From DATKEH01 sp035546355 (GTDB lineage: Bacteria > Acidobacteriota > Thermoanaerobaculia > Multivoradales > JAIOJS01): 21,037 nucleotides of DNA. A model generated the notes under the pieces. The model searched no databases. It had not been told where the DNA came from and saw only the letters and a program-made list of their open reading frames with translations. The number at the start of each line of letters is the position of its first letter. The stretch's first letter is position 1. Both the position numbers and the translations under genes were made by a program. The DNA is taken from contig DATKEH010000017.1 in assembly GCA_035546355.1 (NCBI GenBank), positions 1-21,037 of the forward strand, written 5' to 3'. Positions 1-7,483 of this stretch are shown one piece after another.

Positions 1-319
1 GGGCTGACCCACCGCGGCCGCCGCCCGCGGGCGCGGCCGGGCGCCGGCGAACCGGCCCGGGCGGGCACCGCCCCGCGGCGACGCGCGAGCGGGCCCGCGG
101 GGCCCGCTCGCTACGCAGTCGCCGCCGGTATACGCCGGCGCACGATTCCGGCCGCGACCTTGGCGCCGACCGGGTGGGTGCCCCAGCCCGCGCTCGGGCC
201 CCCGGCGAGCCCCCCTCCGCGAACGACCGCGTCCGCCCACCACCTACCCGGCGCCGTCCCCGGGCGCGGCCGATGCCGGGGCTCGAGACGCGCCCGGCCG
301 TACTGCCCGCCTCCGGTCG
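1..319. other. Non-coding flank, no supported gene
   Basis: No convincing gene was found in this stretch. Several frames stay open only because the DNA is so GC-rich that stop codons are rare. Their translations are Pro/Arg/Ala-rich with no recognisable motif and no start preceded by a Shine-Dalgarno sequence. The stretch lies downstream of the minus-strand acetyltransferase and would form its 3' end. It contains one strong hairpin (85-111) and a smaller GCCGG/CCGGC inverted repeat around 125-140. What lies beyond the left edge is unknown. Confidence 0.6.
85..111. terminator. Perfect 12-bp hairpin, possible intrinsic terminator without U-tract
   Basis: Bases 85-96 are the exact reverse complement of 100-111, with a GCG loop at 97-99. 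The stem is almost all G/C. It sits about 200 bp past the stop codon of the minus-strand acetyltransferase gene and could end that transcript. There is no T-rich run on either side, so a classical intrinsic terminator is not supported. It may be a stem-only terminator, an mRNA 3'-end stabiliser, or a chance structure in GC-rich DNA. Confidence 0.35.
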
Positions 320-856
320 CTACCCGGCCTGGGTCCAATCGTCCTTGGTGACCGCGAACAGCAGATTGTCGACCCGCTTGCCGGCGAGCAGGAAGTATCC
401 TCGCAGGCGTCCTTCCGGAGCGAATCCGAGCCCTTCCAGCACCCGCTGCGAGGGGAGGTTGTCGACGGCGCAGCGCGCCTCGACGCGGTACAGATCGGTG
501 CGTGCGAACAGCTCGTCGAGCAGCTGCCGCAGCGCCCGCGGCATGATGCCCCGGTGCTGGAAGGGGGTCGACAGGGCGTAGCCGCATTCCCCCAGGCCGT
601 GCTCCCAGCTGTGGATCACCAGCGTCACCCAGCCGGCCGGCCGGCTGCCGACCTCGACGATCCAGTCGAAGCGATCGCCGCGTCCCTGGCGGAGGTCGTT
701 GTGGCGCCGGCCGCTGATCTCGGCCCGCAGCTGCGCCGGTGTCAAGGGGGCCAGGGGCTGATGGCGGCGCACACTGGGCTCGGAGCGCCACAACGCGAGC
801 AGGGAGGCGTCGCCGGGCTGGATCGGTCGCAGCCTCACCTCCGGGTTGCGACTCAT
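320..856 (-). CDS. GNAT-family N-acetyltransferase (RimJ/RimL-like)
   Basis: This 178-aa protein has a single GNAT fold of the RimJ/RimL type, which transfers acetyl from acetyl-CoA to a protein N-terminus or a small-molecule amine; the substrate cannot be told. The N-terminal strand VRLRPIQPGDAS (residues 7-18) is the usual opening. The acetyl-CoA binding region is around CGYALSTPFQHRGIMPRAL (91-109). The typical ENxxSxRVLEGLGF element appears as DNLPSQRVLEGLGF (132-145), followed by EGRLRGYF. The ATG at 856 overlaps the stop of the upstream glycosyltransferase as ATGA, so the two are probably co-translated. That pairing hints at modification of a sugar or envelope component, but this is inference. 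Family assignment is secure; specificity is unknown. Confidence 0.9.
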   Translation of the reverse strand: MSRNPEVRLRPIQPGDASLLALWRSEPSVRRHQPLAPLTPAQLRAEISGRRHNDLRQGRGDRFDWIVEVGSRPAGWVTLVIHSWEHGLGECGYALSTPFQHRGIMPRALRQLLDELFARTDLYRVEARCAVDNLPSQRVLEGLGFAPEGRLRGYFLLAGKRVDNLLFAVTKDDWTQAG

Positions 857-2361
857 CGCGGCAGCATAGCCCGGCGAGCGGTGGCGACCGCTGAGACCAG
901 TCGCATGGGCCGCGGCAGGGCCAGCGCCACCATCGTCGCGTAGCCGTGCAGGAAGAGCGCGAGGAAGGGCAGCGAGAGCCACATCCCCAACCGGCAGGCG
1001 ACGACCCCACACAGCAGGAAGTACAGCGCGAAGAGGGCCTCCAGGGCGAGCGTCAGCGAGGGGCGCGAGGCGTAGCGGTCGGCGGCGGGACGGCGCACGC
1101 CCTCCACCCGGTACTTGGGCGTGCGGTGGAAGGTGCCGCCGTCGCGCCAGGCGCCGGTGAGGACGGCGGCCGCGTTGCCGAGCGACAGCCCGATCCCCAG
1201 CCCCATCAGCGCCGGCAGCCGCGCCAGCCGGCGCCACCACCGCCCCCCCTGGGCCTGCTGGGCCGTGGAGTAGAAGACCAGCACCGACAGGGTCGCCGCC
1301 CCGAAGAGCGGCGCGTCGAGCAGCAACAGCTGCCACGGGCCGCTGCCCCGGCGCAGCAGCATCGCCGGGAAGACCAGCAGCGCCAGCACCACCATCAGCG
1401 GGTAGCTCCAGTTGGCGGTGAGGTGGACCAGGGCCTCGGCCTTCACTCGGCCGGCGAGGGGGCTGCGCAGGACGCGCCCGAGCAGCTTGCGCGCCGTCTG
1501 CGCCGAGCCCTGCGCCCAGCGTCGCTGCTGGCTCCTGAAGTCGGCCAGCTCGACCGGCAGCTCGGCCGGCGCTACCACCGCCGGCAGGAAGACGAAGCGC
1601 CAGCCGGCCAGCTGCGCGCGATACGACAGGTCGAGATCCTCGGTCAGGGTGTCCGCTTGCCAGCCGCCGGCGTCGGCGATCGCCTGGCGGCGCCACACCC
1701 CTGCCGTGCCGTTGAAATTGAAGAAACAGCCCGCCGCGTGGCGGCCGGCGTGCTCGACCAGGAAGTGGCCGTCCAGCAGCAGCGCCTGGACGCGGGTGAG
1801 GAGCGAGAAGTCGCGGTTCAGATGGCCCCAGCGCGCCTGTACCATGCCGACGGCCGGGTCGGTGAACCAGGGCACCGTGCGGCGCAGGAAGTCGGCTCGC
1901 GGCACGAAGTCGGCGTCGAATACGCACACCAGCTCGCCACGCGCGCAGCGCAGACCCGCCGCCAGGGCTCCCGCCTTGAAGCCGCCGCGGTCGTCCCGCG
2001 TCGAGTGGGTGATCGGCACCCCGGCGGCGCGTAGCGCCGCCACCTCGTCGGCCACCACCCGCCGGGTGTCGTCGCTGGAGTCGTCCAGCACCTGGATCTC
2101 CAGCCGGTCGCGCGGATAGTCGAGGCCGGCGACCGCCCGCAACAGCCGCCGGGCGACGTGGATCTCGTTGTAGAGTGGCAGCTGCACCGTCACCCGGGGC
2201 CACTCGTCGGGAGGAGCGGGTTCCGCCGCGGCGCCGGCCGCCGGCCGGCGGCAGCGCAGGACGAGCAGCAGGCGGTGGCTGCCGTAGAGGGCCAGCACCC
2301 CCAGCACCGCGTAGTACAGGCCGAGGACGAACGCCCCCAGCGATGGCGTCATCAGCTCCAT
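853..2361 (-). CDS. GT2 processive glycosyltransferase, cellulose/mannan-synthase-like
   Basis: This 502-aa inner-membrane protein resembles BcsA/CslA-type glycosyltransferases. An N-terminal membrane helix (about 9-36) precedes a cytosolic GT-A domain. Visible motifs are VTVQLPLYNE (57-66), VLDDSSDDT (91-99), the DxD metal and nucleotide-sugar motif in FDADFVP (148-154), the TED catalytic-base motif (240-242) and QQRRW (278-282). Several membrane helices follow (about 312-500). No PilZ domain is visible, and no BcsB or other synthase subunit lies nearby, so the product may be a glucomannan-like or other polysaccharide or glycolipid; the sugar is not predictable. The ATG at 2361 gives the longest form, and an ATG at 2352 is an alternative with a similarly placed GGAG. 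Its 5' end overlaps the start of the divergent gene at 2343. The acetyltransferase follows with a 4-bp overlap. Confidence 0.9.
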   Translation of the reverse strand: MELMTPSLGAFVLGLYYAVLGVLALYGSHRLLLVLRCRRPAAGAAAEPAPPDEWPRVTVQLPLYNEIHVARRLLRAVAGLDYPRDRLEIQVLDDSSDDTRRVVADEVAALRAAGVPITHSTRDDRGGFKAGALAAGLRCARGELVCVFDADFVPRADFLRRTVPWFTDPAVGMVQARWGHLNRDFSLLTRVQALLLDGHFLVEHAGRHAAGCFFNFNGTAGVWRRQAIADAGGWQADTLTEDLDLSYRAQLAGWRFVFLPAVVAPAELPVELADFRSQQRRWAQGSAQTARKLLGRVLRSPLAGRVKAEALVHLTANWSYPLMVVLALLVFPAMLLRRGSGPWQLLLLDAPLFGAATLSVLVFYSTAQQAQGGRWWRRLARLPALMGLGIGLSLGNAAAVLTGAWRDGGTFHRTPKYRVEGVRRPAADRYASRPSLTLALEALFALYFLLCGVVACRLGMWLSLPFLALFLHGYATMVALALPRPMRLVSAVATARRAMLPR

Positions 2362-3707
2362 GCCCTCCGGTCGCTGCGGTCGGGTTGTTCGCGGCCCCGG
2401 CGGCGCTGCTGGTCGCCGGGGTCGGGGCGACCGCCGCCCTGCTGGCCCTGGCGGCGCCGATCGCCGCCGCCCTCGCCCCCCTCGCGGTCGCCTTCGCCGG
2501 TCTGTGGCTGGCGCTGCACCGGGCGCGGCGGAGCGTTCCGGCCGTCGCCCTGGTGCTGGCGCTGGCGGCGATCCTGCGGCTGCTCTGCCTGCCCCTTCCG
2601 CCGGTCCTGTCTACCGACGTCTGGCGCTACCTCTGGGACGGCCGCGTCGCGGCACATGGCGAAAACCCCTATCTTCTGGCCCCCGACGCCCGCCAGCTCG
2701 AGCCGTTGCGCGATCCGTCGTGGCAGCGGTTGGACCATCGCCAGATCCCGACCGTCTATCCGCCGCTGGCGGTGGGGCTGTGGTCGCTGCTCGCCCGCCT
2801 CCCCGCGCCTCTGGTGGGGTGGAAGCTGCTGGTGGCGGCCGCCGACCTCGGCGCCTGCTGGATGCTGGTACGGCTCGCCGATCGCGCCGGATTGTCGCGC
2901 GCCGGGGCCCTCGCCTACGCCTGGAACCCGCTGCCGGCGCTCGAGGGCGCGGGCATGGGGCACCTGGAGCCGCTGGGGGTGGCCGCCTGCACCGCCGTGC
3001 TGTTGGCGCTGGTGAGCCGCCCACCGCGGCTGCTGGGCGCCGCCGCCGCGGCGGTGGCCGGTGTCCTGGTCAAGCTCGCGCCGGCCGCCATGCTCCCCGC
3101 CTGGTCCCGGCACAGCGGTCGTCCCGCGGCCTTCCTGGCGCTCACCGCCGGCCTCGTCGCGGCCGCCTCGCTGCCGGTGCTGGTGGCGAGCGGCGGCGTG
3201 CCGCCGGGGCTCGTGGCCTACGCCGTGTCGTGGGAGTTCGGCGGCCCGCTCTACGAGCCCCTGTGGAGGCTGCTGGCCCTGGCGCGGCTCGACGAGCTGC
3301 TGGCACACGGGCTCGATCTTACGCAACGCTCGTTCGGGCTCGAAGGGGCGCTGCGACACCTCTACCCCTGGCTCTACCCGCAGTCGCTGGCGAGGGTAGG
3401 GCTGGCCCTCGCCGCCCTGGCCGTCGTCGTCCGCTCCTGGAGGATCGCCGACCCCATCGCCGCCACCGCGACGGTGTTCGGCGGCCTGCTGCTGTGCTCG
3501 CCCACGGTCTACCCGTGGTACCTCCTATGGGCGCTGCCGTGGGCGGCGCTGCTGGGGTGGGGAGCCTGGCTGTGGCTGTCGGCGGCGGTCTTGCTCACCT
3601 ACCTGCCGCAGGCCGGCGTCGTACCCCTGTGGCCGTGGGTCCACCTGCTGGTATGGGGCCCGTTCTTCCTCCTCGCGCTGATGGGGCGACGGTGGACTGG
3701 CGGTTGA
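2343..3707 (+). CDS. Polytopic GT-C type glycosyltransferase (mannosyltransferase-like)
   Basis: This 454-aa protein has many hydrophobic segments, as expected for a GT-C glycosyltransferase that uses a polyprenyl-phosphate sugar donor. After two or three N-terminal helices comes the conserved stretch TDVWRYLWDGRVAAHGENPY (91-110) and then PTVYPP (136-141). These are typical of the DUF2029/GT87-like group. The Asp in TDVW is the likely catalytic residue by analogy with other GT-C enzymes. Later helices include SPTVYPWYLLWALPW near the C-terminus. The acceptor and sugar are unknown. The ATG at 2343 is the only ATG that keeps the N-terminal helix; it has no well-spaced Shine-Dalgarno, and a TTG at 2385 is an alternative. 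Its 3' end overlaps truA by 16 bp. Mannosyl specificity is a guess from family resemblance. Confidence 0.82.
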   Translation: MASSAPCPPVAAVGLFAAPAALLVAGVGATAALLALAAPIAAALAPLAVAFAGLWLALHRARRSVPAVALVLALAAILRLLCLPLPPVLSTDVWRYLWDGRVAAHGENPYLLAPDARQLEPLRDPSWQRLDHRQIPTVYPPLAVGLWSLLARLPAPLVGWKLLVAAADLGACWMLVRLADRAGLSRAGALAYAWNPLPALEGAGMGHLEPLGVAACTAVLLALVSRPPRLLGAAAAAVAGVLVKLAPAAMLPAWSRHSGRPAAFLALTAGLVAAASLPVLVASGGVPPGLVAYAVSWEFGGPLYEPLWRLLALARLDELLAHGLDLTQRSFGLEGALRHLYPWLYPQSLARVGLALAALAVVVRSWRIADPIAATATVFGGLLLCSPTVYPWYLLWALPWAALLGWGAWLWLSAAVLLTYLPQAGVVPLWPWVHLLVWGPFFLLALMGRRWTGG

Positions 3708-4444
3708 CCCTCGCCTACCGCGGCGGCGCCTACGCCGGCTGGCAGCGGCAGGCCAACGCCGTGGCGGTGCAGCAGGTGGTGGAGGAGGCCCTGGCGCAGG
3801 TCCTGGGTCGGCAGGTGCGGGTGGTCGGCGCGGGCCGCACCGACGCCGGCGTCCACGCGCGCGGTCAGGTGGCGTCGCTGGCGCTGGCGCGCCCTGCGGC
3901 GGCGAGCGCCCTGGTCCACGGCACCAACGCCCACCTCCCCGACGACGTGCGGGTGATGGCGGCGGCGCCGGCGCCGGCGGGCTTCGATGCCCGCCGCCAC
4001 GCCGCCGCCAAGGAGTACCGCTACCGGATCGTCCGCTGCGAAGTGCTGTCGCCGCTCGAGGCGCCGTTCGCGGTGCGCGCCGAACCGGGCCTCGACGTCG
4101 CCGCCATGCGCGCCGCCGCGGCGCGGCTCGTCGGGCGGCACGACTGGACGGCCTTCGCCAGGAGTGGCGGCTCGCACACCCAACCGTTGCGGCGGATCGA
4201 CGCCGCCGAGTGGCTCGAGCAAGGCGAGGCGGTGGTGTTCCGCATTCGCGGGGAGGGCTTCCTGCGCGGAATGGTGCGGGCCATCGTCGGTACCCTGCTC
4301 GAGGTGGGGCGGGGACGGCGAAGCGCGGCGAGCCTGGCGGAGCTGCTCGCCGGGCGGCCGCGGGCGGAGGCCGGGGCCAGCGCACCGGCCCGTGGCCTGG
4401 TGCTCGAGAGGGTGCTGTACCCGCCCCGTTGGCTCGCCGGCTAG
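3692..4444 (+). CDS. truA: tRNA pseudouridine(38-40) synthase TruA
   Basis: This 250-aa enzyme converts uridines 38-40 of the tRNA anticodon stem-loop to pseudouridine. The opening WRLTLAYRGGAYAGWQRQ (3-20) is characteristic of the family. The catalytic motif VVGAGRTDAGVHA places the nucleophilic Asp at residue 51. Other conserved blocks are FDARRHAAAKEYRYRI in the middle and RGEGFLRGMVRAIVGTLLEVGRG in the C-terminal half. Length is normal for the family. The GTG at 3692 is the only start that puts the first conserved strand at the N-terminus; it lies 16 bp inside the preceding glycosyltransferase gene, which suggests coupled translation. Short inverted repeats (TTGGCT/AGCCAA) span the stop codon. 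Confidence 0.96.
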   Translation: MDWRLTLAYRGGAYAGWQRQANAVAVQQVVEEALAQVLGRQVRVVGAGRTDAGVHARGQVASLALARPAAASALVHGTNAHLPDDVRVMAAAPAPAGFDARRHAAAKEYRYRIVRCEVLSPLEAPFAVRAEPGLDVAAMRAAAARLVGRHDWTAFARSGGSHTQPLRRIDAAEWLEQGEAVVFRIRGEGFLRGMVRAIVGTLLEVGRGRRSAASLAELLAGRPRAEAGASAPARGLVLERVLYPPRWLAG

Positions 4445-4467
4445 CCAAGCTAGGGATCCTGCTGTGG

Positions 4468-4473
4468 TACCGT
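4468..4473 (+). promoter_or_regulatory. Possible extended -10 element before uppS
   Basis: TACCGT preceded by TGTGG resembles an extended -10 in an otherwise GC-rich gap between truA and uppS. No -35 hexamer sits at 16-18 bp. If used, transcription would start near 4480 and leave a leader of about 55-75 nt before uppS. The evidence is weak and rests on one hexamer. Confidence 0.25.
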
Positions 4474-4555
4474 AAGGGCCCATCTACCCCGCCCCCGGCA
4501 TCACCATGCTCGACTGTCCGGCACGCTGCAGCCCTTGCCTCGGGATCGCCTGACG

Positions 4556-5359
4556 GTGCCCGATCTCGCCCGCCTCGCCGCGCCCGGCAGCCCCGAGGAG
4601 CTCCTCGTGCGCCGGCTCGACCTGGCCGCGCTGCCACGGCACGTGGCGGTGATCATGGACGGCAACGGGCGCTGGGCCGGGTCGCGCCACCTGCCGCGCG
4701 TCGAGGGGCACCGCGCCGGCGTCGAGGCGGTCAAGGACACCGTCGAGGCGGCGGGCCAGCTGGAGCTCGAGGCGCTCACCCTCTACGCCTTCTCGACCGA
4801 GAACTGGAAGCGGCCGCGCTACGAGGTGTGGACGCTGATGAACCTGCTCAAGGAGTACGTCCGCCAGGAGCTGGCGACGCTGGTGGACAACCGCGTGCGG
4901 CTGCAGGTGCTGGGGCGGTGGCGGGAGCTCGACGGCTCGGTGGTGGCGGCGCTCGAGAGGGCGGTCGAGGCGACCCGCGACGGCGACCGGCTGGCGCTCA
5001 ACATCGCGCTCAACTACTCGGGGCGCTGCGAGATCGTCGACGCCTGCCGGCGCATCGTCAGCGACTGGGCAGCCGGCAAGCGGGCCGACATCGACGAGGA
5101 GACGCTGGGCCGTTACCTCTACACCGCCGGGCTGCCCGATCCCGATCTGCTGATCCGCACCTCTGGCGAGATGCGGGTGAGCAACTTCCTGCTCTGGCAG
5201 ATCGCCTACACCGAGATCTGGGTCACCCCGACGCTGTGGCCCGACTTCCGCCGCCGGCACCTGTACGAGGCCCTGGTCGAGTTCCAGCGACGGGAGCGCC
5301 GCTACGGTGGGGTGGTCGCGGACGAGGAAGCGCGTGCGCCCGACCGCGCCCGCGGCTGA
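4556..5359 (+). CDS. uppS: Undecaprenyl (polyprenyl) diphosphate synthase UppS
   Basis: This is a cis-prenyltransferase that condenses farnesyl diphosphate with isopentenyl diphosphate to make undecaprenyl diphosphate, the lipid carrier for peptidoglycan and O-antigen. The signature HVAVIMDGNGRWA (29-41) carries the catalytic Asp35. LTLYAFSTENWKRP follows, and the C-terminal IPP-binding RTSGEMRVSNFLLWQ block is intact. From the GTG at 4556 the protein is 267 aa; a TTG at 4535 would add seven residues. I prefer GTG because a GGGA lies about 11 bp upstream and TTG has no ribosome-binding sequence. A 15-codon ORF (4506-4553) ends 2 bp before this GTG. cdsA, dxr and rseP follow, the classic order for this cluster; tsf, pyrH and frr, often upstream of it, are absent. 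Confidence 0.95.
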   Translation: MPDLARLAAPGSPEELLVRRLDLAALPRHVAVIMDGNGRWAGSRHLPRVEGHRAGVEAVKDTVEAAGQLELEALTLYAFSTENWKRPRYEVWTLMNLLKEYVRQELATLVDNRVRLQVLGRWRELDGSVVAALERAVEATRDGDRLALNIALNYSGRCEIVDACRRIVSDWAAGKRADIDEETLGRYLYTAGLPDPDLLIRTSGEMRVSNFLLWQIAYTEIWVTPTLWPDFRRRHLYEALVEFQRRERRYGGVVADEEARAPDRARG

Positions 5360-5398
5360 GCCCCCTCGGGCGATGCGGTGGTGGCGGAGGAGGCGGCG

Positions 5399-6223
5399 AT
5401 GAAGCGGCTGCTCACCGCCGCGGTGGGCGTACCGCTCAGCCTGCTGGCCATCTTCCAGTTGCCGGGGATCTGGTTCTTCGCGGTGGTGCTGCTGTTCCTG
5501 ACCTGGGGTGCCCTGGAGTACAGCCAGCTGCTGGCGCCGCACGCCCCGGGGGCGCCGCGATGGCTGCTCCTGGTGCTGGTGCCGCCGGCGGCGGCCGCCC
5601 TCGCCCTCACCTTGATGCCCGGGCCGGCGCCTGCGGGAGAGGCGTGGGCGCTGGCGGGCGGGCTGTTCGCGACGGTGGCGGTGGCGACCCTGGTACTCGT
5701 AGCGGGTACGCCGCCGGCGCAGGCGCCGGCCGCCCTCGGCATCCTCGGCTTCGGTGTCCCCTACTTCGCCCTGCCGGTGGCGAGCCTGACCGTGATCCAG
5801 CAGCTCGACCCGTGGCTGATGATCCTGCTGCTCGCCATCGTCTGGTTGGGCGACACGGCTGCGTATTACGTGGGCTCGACGCTGGGGCGGACCACGATGG
5901 CGCCGGTGATCTCTCCCAACAAGAGCTGGGAGGGGGCGGTCGCGAGCTTCCTGACGGCGCTCGTCGCCAGCGCCATCTGGAGCGTCTGGCGGCTGGGGCG
6001 GCTCGACCTGCCGCTGCTGGGAGTGGCGGCGGTGACGGCGGTGGCGGCGCAAGTAGGGGATCTGGTGGAGTCGCTGCTCAAGCGGTCGGTGGCGGCCAAG
6101 GACTCGGGGGACGTGCTTCCCGGCCACGGGGGCATGTTCGATCGCATGGACGCGCTGCTCTTCGCCGCCCCCGTGCTGCTCGCCGGCCTGTGGCTGATCG
6201 GGCTGGACGCAGTGTCGCTATGA
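5399..6223 (+). CDS. cdsA: Phosphatidate cytidylyltransferase CdsA
   Basis: This 274-aa integral-membrane enzyme makes CDP-diacylglycerol from CTP and phosphatidic acid, the branch point of phospholipid synthesis. The sequence is a series of about seven or eight hydrophobic helices. The family signature is near the C-terminus: SLLKRSVAAKDSGDVLPGHGG runs into MFDRMD, with K234-D235, PGHGG (241-245) and the metal-binding Asp248 and Asp251. Another conserved piece is WLGDTAAYYVGSTLGRTTMAPVISPNKSWEG. The ATG at 5399 was chosen because GGAGGAGG lies 5 bp upstream; a GTG at 5378 would add seven residues but has no such site. The gap from uppS is 39 bp, and the stop overlaps the dxr start as ATGA. 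Confidence 0.95.
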   Translation: MKRLLTAAVGVPLSLLAIFQLPGIWFFAVVLLFLTWGALEYSQLLAPHAPGAPRWLLLVLVPPAAAALALTLMPGPAPAGEAWALAGGLFATVAVATLVLVAGTPPAQAPAALGILGFGVPYFALPVASLTVIQQLDPWLMILLLAIVWLGDTAAYYVGSTLGRTTMAPVISPNKSWEGAVASFLTALVASAIWSVWRLGRLDLPLLGVAAVTAVAAQVGDLVESLLKRSVAAKDSGDVLPGHGGMFDRMDALLFAAPVLLAGLWLIGLDAVSL

Positions 6224-7383
6224 CCCTGCCGATCGCGATCCTCGGGTCCACCGGCTCGGTGGGGGAGAGTGTCCTGCGGGTGGTGCGTCAGCACCCGGAC
6301 CGGCTGCGAGTGGTGGCGCTGGCGGCGTACGGCAGCCATCCCGAGCGGTTGCTGGCGCAGGTGGAGGCGGTGCGCCCGCGGCTGGTGGCGGTCGTCGATG
6401 CGCAGGCAGGACGGCGGCTCGCGCGTTCGCTGCCGGCGGGGGTCGAGCTGGCGGTGGGCCAGGAGGGGGTGCTGGCGGCGGCCACCCATCCGCAGGCGCG
6501 GCGGGTGGTGGCGGCGATGGTGGGCGCCGCGGGTCTGCCGGCGACGCATGCGGCGCTCGACGCGGGGAAGGACGTGGCGCTGGCGAACAAGGAATCGCTG
6601 GTGGTGGCGGGGCGGCTGCTGATGGCCCTGGCCCGGGAGCGCGGCGTGGAGGTGCTGCCGGTGGACAGCGAGCACGCCGGGCTGCATCAGGCGCTGCGCT
6701 GCGGCCGTCGCGAGGAGGTGGCGTCGCTGGTGCTGACGGCGTCGGGAGGGCCCTTCTGGCGCCGCGACCCCGCGACCTTCGAGGCGGTCACTCCCGAGGA
6801 GGCGCTGGCCCACCCCACCTGGGCCATGGGGCCGAAGATCTCCGTCGACTCGGCGACGCTGATGAACAAGGGGCTCGAGCTGATCGAGGCGAGCCACCTC
6901 TTCGGCCTGACCCAGGAGCGGCTGCAGGTGTTGATCCACCCGCAGTCGGCGGTCCACTCGCTGGTCGAGTACCGCGACGGCTCCTGGCTGGCGCAGCTGT
7001 CGCGCAACGACATGGTCTTCCCCATCCAGTACGCCCTGGCCTTCCCCGAGCGCTGGCACAACGACTTCCCGCGCCTCGATCTGGCCGAGCTCGGGCGGCT
7101 CGAGTTCCTGCCGGTCGACCCGCGGCGGTTCCCGGCTCTGGGGCTCGCTCGCCATGCCCTGGCCGCCGGGGAGAGCGCGCCGGCGGTGCTCAACGCCGCC
7201 AACGAGGTGGCGGTCGAGGCGTTCCTGGCCGGCGCCATCTCCTTCCCCGCCATCGCCGCCACCGTCGAGGCGGTGCTCGACGCCCACCGGCCCGAGGCCG
7301 TGGCTTCGCTCGCGGCGGCGCTCGACTGGGACCGCTGGGGCCGCGAGCGGGCGGCGCGAGAGCTGGCGACCCGCGCGCCCTGA
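6220..7383 (+). CDS. dxr: 1-deoxy-D-xylulose 5-phosphate reductoisomerase Dxr
   Basis: This 387-aa NADPH-dependent enzyme catalyses the first committed step of the MEP isoprenoid pathway, turning DXP into MEP. The NADPH-binding loop GSTGSVG is at 9-15. Metal and substrate residues are in PVDSEH (Asp149, Glu151) and MNKGLELIEA (Lys217, Glu220). The flexible-loop HPTW carries His198. ALANKESLV and HPQSAVHSLVEYRDGS are also typical. Length is normal. It starts at the ATG at 6220 inside the cdsA stop (ATGA), so it is probably translationally coupled. It would supply isopentenyl diphosphate to UppS in the same operon. The pathway type is set by this gene; no mevalonate gene is seen. Confidence 0.97.
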   Translation: MTLPIAILGSTGSVGESVLRVVRQHPDRLRVVALAAYGSHPERLLAQVEAVRPRLVAVVDAQAGRRLARSLPAGVELAVGQEGVLAAATHPQARRVVAAMVGAAGLPATHAALDAGKDVALANKESLVVAGRLLMALARERGVEVLPVDSEHAGLHQALRCGRREEVASLVLTASGGPFWRRDPATFEAVTPEEALAHPTWAMGPKISVDSATLMNKGLELIEASHLFGLTQERLQVLIHPQSAVHSLVEYRDGSWLAQLSRNDMVFPIQYALAFPERWHNDFPRLDLAELGRLEFLPVDPRRFPALGLARHALAAGESAPAVLNAANEVAVEAFLAGAISFPAIAATVEAVLDAHRPEAVASLAAALDWDRWGRERAARELATRAP

Positions 7384-7422
7384 CCCCGGCCGGCGGGCAG
7401 GCTCCACCGGCGCCGCGTACGG

Positions 7423-7428
7423 TATAGT
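7423..7428 (+). promoter_or_regulatory. -10 element (TATAGT) upstream of rseP
   Basis: TATAGT lies in the 100-bp dxr-rseP gap, directly preceded by CGG, in otherwise very GC-rich sequence. I cannot find a matching -35 at 16-18 bp. The expected start of transcription is near 7435, inside a 15-bp inverted repeat (TGCCCGC, G, GCGGGCA at 7433-7447). That repeat could be an operator or simply a GC palindrome. The element suggests rseP can be transcribed independently of the upstream operon. Confidence 0.45.
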
Positions 7429-7483
7429 TCGATGCCCGCGGCGGGCACCGCCAGCGCCGGGACGCCTCCTCCCCCCCGAAGCC

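Noticed and set aside
1..351. Open plus-strand frame entering from the left edge
   Set aside because: Its translation is low-complexity (Arg/Pro/Ala), matches no motif I know and runs antisense into the acetyltransferase gene.
320..2203. 627-codon minus-strand frame that could suggest a large acetyltransferase fusion
   Set aside because: Only the last 178 codons are the acetyltransferase. The upstream part is an out-of-frame shadow of the glycosyltransferase gene, rich in Ala, Gly, Arg and Pro.
4431..4450. TTGGCT/AGCCAA inverted repeat over the truA stop as a terminator
   Set aside because: The stem is only six pairs with an eight-base loop and no T-run, and the operon appears to continue into uppS.
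4210..7383. A single reading frame open for more than 1000 codons across truA, uppS, cdsA and dxr
   Set aside because: Only its last 387 codons, from ATG 6220, encode a recognisable protein (Dxr). The rest is an out-of-frame reading of truA, uppS and cdsA kept open by high GC content.
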